Source: Onchocerca volvulus
Taxonomy: Eukaryota; Nematoda; Chromadorea; Rhabditida; Onchocercidae
DNA length: 64,000 bases
Assembly: GCA_000499405.2 (NCBI GenBank)
Contig: HG738139.1
Coordinates: 4,798,616 to 4,862,615, forward strand
Direction: 5' to 3'
The translations under genes and the position numbers were made by a program. Within the stretch, counting starts at the first letter, position 1; the number at the start of each line of letters is the position of its first letter. Below, piece by piece: positions 59,601-64,000 of the stretch. A model generated the notes under the pieces. It was not told where the DNA came from. It did not search any database and saw only the letters and a program-made list of their open reading frames with translations.

Positions 59601-62600
59601 AGCTATTTTTATAAAGAGAAGCAAGAAAATGAATTCTGAAATTAAACATTATGAGACTGTTAATGACTGAAACAATAACATCTGATCTAACTGAGTATGA
59701 AGATAGATAATGGAATGATAAGATTGAGATATGTCATCATTCATAGTTACATGTTCAGGAAATAGGTCGATAAGGAAGGATGAAAGTTTGCTTCTGGAAG
59801 AGTTACTTAAAATATATGGATGATACGAGATGCAGAAGGATTTGATTTGACAGTTACATGATAATTCAATTGGATTAGTGACTGATTTAAAGATAATCTG
59901 AAAGTAAGACTAACTTGTTCCCAAATCATTTGCCAGAAATCAGCAACAGTTCCTGGAAGTGGTGACTGTGTGGCGATGTAATTGGCTTGTTTCGGATCGC
60001 AGTCATGGATTGCTGATGCATTGATGAATGCTGAACCATTCACTACGTCACGAATTTTGACCAATGTGTCATCATCTGAAAAGCATTATTTTAGATCATA
60101 ATGATGGGTGCATTTGTTAATAGAAACTTTTGAGTAAAATTTTGGAAACATTTCACTCATCCTTCCAGACATCTTTTCACATTTCATAATTGTATATATT
60201 TCACTTTCTAAAAGGAAAATTTTAATGAGGAATGCTTTTCTATAATCTATCAATGTGTCTTTCCAACCTATTCAAATTAGTGAAAACTTGGAATTTAGTT
60301 CTTTTTCATAGTTTTTATTTTATTTAAAAGTAATAGATTTAGTGCAACCAATAGGATTAACCGGATTAGTCCCGACAATAATGACCGCATTAAGAGATGC
60401 AAAATAGATGCTATCAGAGATAGTATTTCTGAAAAATTTTCTGTGTTTTATATGATATTAACTTTAACCGATTTGTACTTTGTCATTACACAAAACTTGT
60501 AGAAAATAGGGTCGATATCTCCGAGCATAGTTATTGCTAATCCTACAGAATGCTTCAGACATATGTCATTATCATTTGCCCAGTAAAAAAAAGAGCTTTA
60601 TATTTCGATAATGCACTGAGCTCCATGTGAACATAAATGAAATTGAATTAACAAAGGAAGCTTACATGGAAGACAAGATGGATTTCGATTTTTGTCGATA
60701 TTTTCTTCTTTTCTCGCGATTGATGATATTCCATTTGGATTTGCATATTCGTTTAATGTTTTCCATTGTTCTTCAATTTTTGATGTGTCATTTAGATAAT
60801 CACGAAGGAATGACTGAAATTTTCAAATTATAGAAGTATGAAATGAGTATGGTGCTGAGAGGAAAAGCATTTGGTGCAAAAATAAAATGAAGTGAAAATG
60901 CAAAAATTCAGAGAGTGATTGTTAAAATAAAAAGAAGAATAACAGATTACTCTATTTTTTAATTTCAAATTCCAGTAGAATGTTTTATTTTTTCGTAAGA
61001 CACGTTCCAGAAAAAAAGCAAGTGCGTGATTCAGACCAAAAAGATTTTCTATGTTCCGAAAAATTTAGAATAGAATTTTGGTAATATTAACAAGTAAGCA
61101 ATTGAATTAATTCGATATAAGCAATTAAAATATAATACGTACTTAAAAGACAATAAAATATACTCACTAGAATAACATGGCCGGTTGATATGTCGAGACT
61201 CGACTGACTAATTGGTTCTTCGACCCTTAAAATTTTCATTATAAATTAAACAATTTCACACTACCTTTTTTATGTGGAATCTTCAGTAAAAAAAAAACAA
61301 ACCACGATGCTGTATTGGAATGATTAGAACGAGCGTCAGCGATGCTTGCCGATTCATGTGAACCCATCTGATATCGGCATAAATCCTGATAGGCGAGCAA
61401 TGCTTTTTCACCATATTCACTATACTTTTGAGAATCAAATTCTGGCATATTAGATTTGCGCAATTTCTTATAATGTTCCCTAGCCTGATGAATCGCCATT
61501 ATTGTTACCAGCAGTGATAATGTAAATATACTTATACCAATTATCGGCATAAAAAAACGATCTCGTGTCTCACTTTCAACTGGTACTGCTTCCTAAAAGA
61601 TATTACAGAAATATCACTTAACAAATCAATAATAATAACAATGATGAAAATAATAAAATAGAGATAAGTAATAATCAATATTACTGTCTCGATATTGCTT
61701 CTGAGATATTAAAGGAAATTTTTTTTTTAAACATTTTATTAAAGTATGGTTTACTTCTCCGCTCCCGATACCAGTTTCATCAACGTGTACTCCAGAAATT
61801 GCTTGGATATTTTTTCGTCGTTTATCTACAACAATAGAGATAAAAAATTAAAAGGTACAATTTCATTTTTGTCATTGTAATTGGTAAATTTCAAATTTCG
61901 GAAATTATTTCAAGTCTAGATCTAAATTAAAAATAAAAAGAAAAAAAAAAGATTATACTTACAAACATCTTCTGCGATACCTCCCACCGAATTCAGGCGA
62001 TTTTCGTTTTGTGGAAGTGTTAAAGCTGATCGACCAGCTCGGAATGATAACTGATCACCGTCCAACCTACAAAAAAAAAGAGCGAGCTCTTATTAATGAG
62101 ATAGGATTAACTTGAAATATGGAAGTTAAAGTAAGTAGAAAAGTTCGCCGAGGTCCGATTAGTTGCGACATATTCAACATGGATGTTAAAATAAGTAGAA
62201 AAGTTAGCTGAGGTCCGATTAACTGCGACATATTCAACATGGATGTTAAAATAAGTAGAAAAGTTAGCTGAGGTCCGATTAACTGCCACATATTCAGGGT
62301 GATATGATACATTAGTTAATATATGTCACTTCTACCGATTAGTTTCAAGCTCTCGGCCATATGTTTCAAAAGAATTTCGAAAGTCATATTCAATACTCAA
62401 ACTGATAATTAAGCGTACAGAAAATCATCGAAAATAAGTTGATTAGGCTTTGCAATTGAGGAATCCAAATAATTGATCAGATTACGTAGCTTGCCATCAT
62501 CTAGATCTTTGGCAATCTTTAGATATACTCGATTACCGTCTACCTTCTGATATGATGGCATTCCTTTCACTATTTTGTGCTCTATTTTTTCCAAGCCTGA

Positions 62601-64000
62601 AAACAAATAAATCTTAATGGAAATCATATGAATGAAATCTCTAACAATATATTTCTTATTCAATCAAATAAAAATGAAACAATCATCGGTTTGAAGTTAT
62701 AAATTTTCGCTGGAAGTACACTCTGCATTTTAATACTAAACTTTGCTAATTAATGAATTTCATTCACTAACTGAAAAATGGATTGAACGGCTTGGTTTAC
62801 CGAAAACGTAAAAAAGTGCATTGCTGCCAGGAAATATGTTGCAATGAATGATCGGCTGTTCAGTGAATTTGAATTTCAATGGTTAAAATTTCAGAAAAAA
62901 GTATTAATTGCCCTTTTACCTTGTATGATTCATTATTTTACACTTCTTTATCACGTCCTCAACCATATTTCGTCTCTAGTGTTTTAGTTCATACAATTCA
63001 AGTGAATGATGATAAAACTTTTTTAAATTATAACCAACCTGTATTCTGATTGCCAAGATGTTCGATATCTTTTTTTAAAACAGGTGCATAACCAACGGAA
63101 TTCATCATCGATTCTTCTTCTTCTTCTTCACCAGAATTTGGCGCTGCTGCAAACATTATTCGAGATCGAATTTATTTTAATATAAAATTGTTAATCTTTA
63201 TCATTTGAGACAACTATTACTATTCATACAACAGTATTTTTCTTTTTGTCTGTAATCACTTGGTGGATGCTACTATTATGAATTGCGATTATTTCAATCA
63301 AAATTATCACAAGTTAAAAAGAAGCCATATATTTCAGATAAGTGAATAAGCCCTAGATATTATATATCAATCATAATAATAAGACGAACATCATCACAGA
63401 TAACATTCATGAAAATTCTGGATAATCAAACGAGTTTCGGATGCATTATTATTTGGACAGTAAAATGACCGTACTCGATGGCATGAAAGTTTCTACTGCC
63501 AGCATATTCCCATTGTTATTAATTGATTTTTCTTCACCATCCCATTCCGTTGAATCCAAAATATTATTGTTACCCCTCATATTTCTCTCAGGAATCGAAT
63601 TGAAATCTTTTGCGTTACTGTTAGCGTCATCGCTGTTTACATCACCTGTGGTATCTAAAAGGAAGCCTAGAGAGATTAGGAAAACAAGATTTTTTTTATA
63701 ATTTTTTTTGATTAACTTTAATAAATCAAATTTCTGAAAAATCAATTAAATGTATTTGTAAAGGTATTGCAGTGCAAAATGTGCAAATATTTAAAATTTC
63801 AATTACTGAAATTCAAAGTGCTAAACGTTTTCTATATGCATTAATTCTCGGTAAATATACCTATCTGCTGTTGTTGCTGTTGTTTTATGAAATTATCCAA
63901 CAATTCCTTATCCGAATTTACACTCTGAATGGTCGTAACATCATTTACAAATGTCAATTTTATCGACTAAAATATTTTCATATCAAACTAATCTTGAAAG
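56642..64000 (-). CDS. ida-1: IA-2 / PTPRN-type receptor pseudophosphatase (IDA-1 type), 5' end outside window
   Basis: Dense-core vesicle membrane protein needed for neuropeptide and hormone secretion. Exons on the minus strand: 63966-63861, 63654-63475, 63146-63039, 62596-62419, 62066-61963, 61825-61755, 61592-61303, 61225-61168, 60813-60666, 60075-59915, 59044-58940, 58462-58296, 57272-57154, 56784-56642; 645 residues here. The lumenal part has an acidic E6 stretch and the IA-2-like ectodomain ([15 protein letters not shown]). The transmembrane segment is [38 protein letters not shown] precedes the PTP domain: [47 protein letters not shown]. The active-site loop is [10 protein letters not shown], with Asp where active PTPs have Ala, and the WPD loop is WPK. 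The protein is therefore expected to be catalytically dead, as in IA-2. All phases agree. Confidence 0.94.
62119..62297 (+). repeat. 60-bp tandem repeat, three copies, in an IA-2-like intron
   Basis: Three units of exactly 60 bp share GTTAAAnTAAGTAGAAAAGTT, GAGGTCCGATTA and TGCGACATATTCAACATGGA. Units 2 and 3 are nearly identical; the first is more diverged. They lie in the intron 62067-62418. The 60-bp period creates a repeating but meaningless ORF on the minus strand. Confidence 0.95.

Noticed and set aside
62067..62312. 81-codon minus-strand ORF with an internal 20-residue repeat.
   Set aside because: It is created by the 60-bp minisatellite in an intron; the real exons on either side join without it.

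Overview
The window looks like nuclear DNA of a filarial nematode. It is about 70% A+T. Its genes are split into many small exons with TTTTCAG-type acceptors. The best-matching products are animal proteins, several of the nematode type. It carries an interstitial run of the nematode telomere repeat TTAGGC. It also carries decayed fragments of alphaproteobacterial genes that look like Wolbachia DNA transferred to the nucleus, which is typical of filariae. The species cannot be fixed from the sequence alone.

Layout. 1-3701 (+): 3' part of a formin gene (end of the FH2 domain plus a long Ser/Thr-rich tail). 3702-7141: gene-free except a diverged repeat pair and a sucC-like bacterial remnant. 7142-8848 (-): ribosomal protein eS1/RPS3A. 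11197-17906 (+): 14-exon gene for an eIF4E transporter (4E-T/IFET-1). 20232-29261 (-): 17-exon exostosin-like heparan sulfate glycosyltransferase (EXTL3/RIB-2), with a GC-richer island in one intron that has 5S-like features. 29262-40993: 11.7 kb with no recognisable gene, holding TTAGGC repeats, a tandem duplication, microsatellites and a perfect hairpin. 40994-50346 (+): 16-exon G-protein-coupled receptor kinase of the GRK2/beta-ARK class. 52194-52586 (-): small acidic-tailed protein, possibly APC15. 53194-54362 (-): membrane-associated progesterone receptor component (PGRMC/VEM-1). 54465-55445 (+): fragments of rho, rppH and uvrC lying immediately upstream of the PGRMC gene. 56642-64000 (-): IA-2/IDA-1 receptor-type pseudophosphatase, running off the right edge.

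The host genes are unrelated housekeeping and neuro-secretory genes, not a pathway cluster. I built the exon models by joining reading frames at splice sites and checking that phases add up across every junction. They are internally consistent but not transcript-verified. I saw no tRNA, intact rRNA, CRISPR array or intact transposase gene. The most unusual content is the endosymbiont-derived DNA at two separate places, one of which abuts the 5' end of a host gene.
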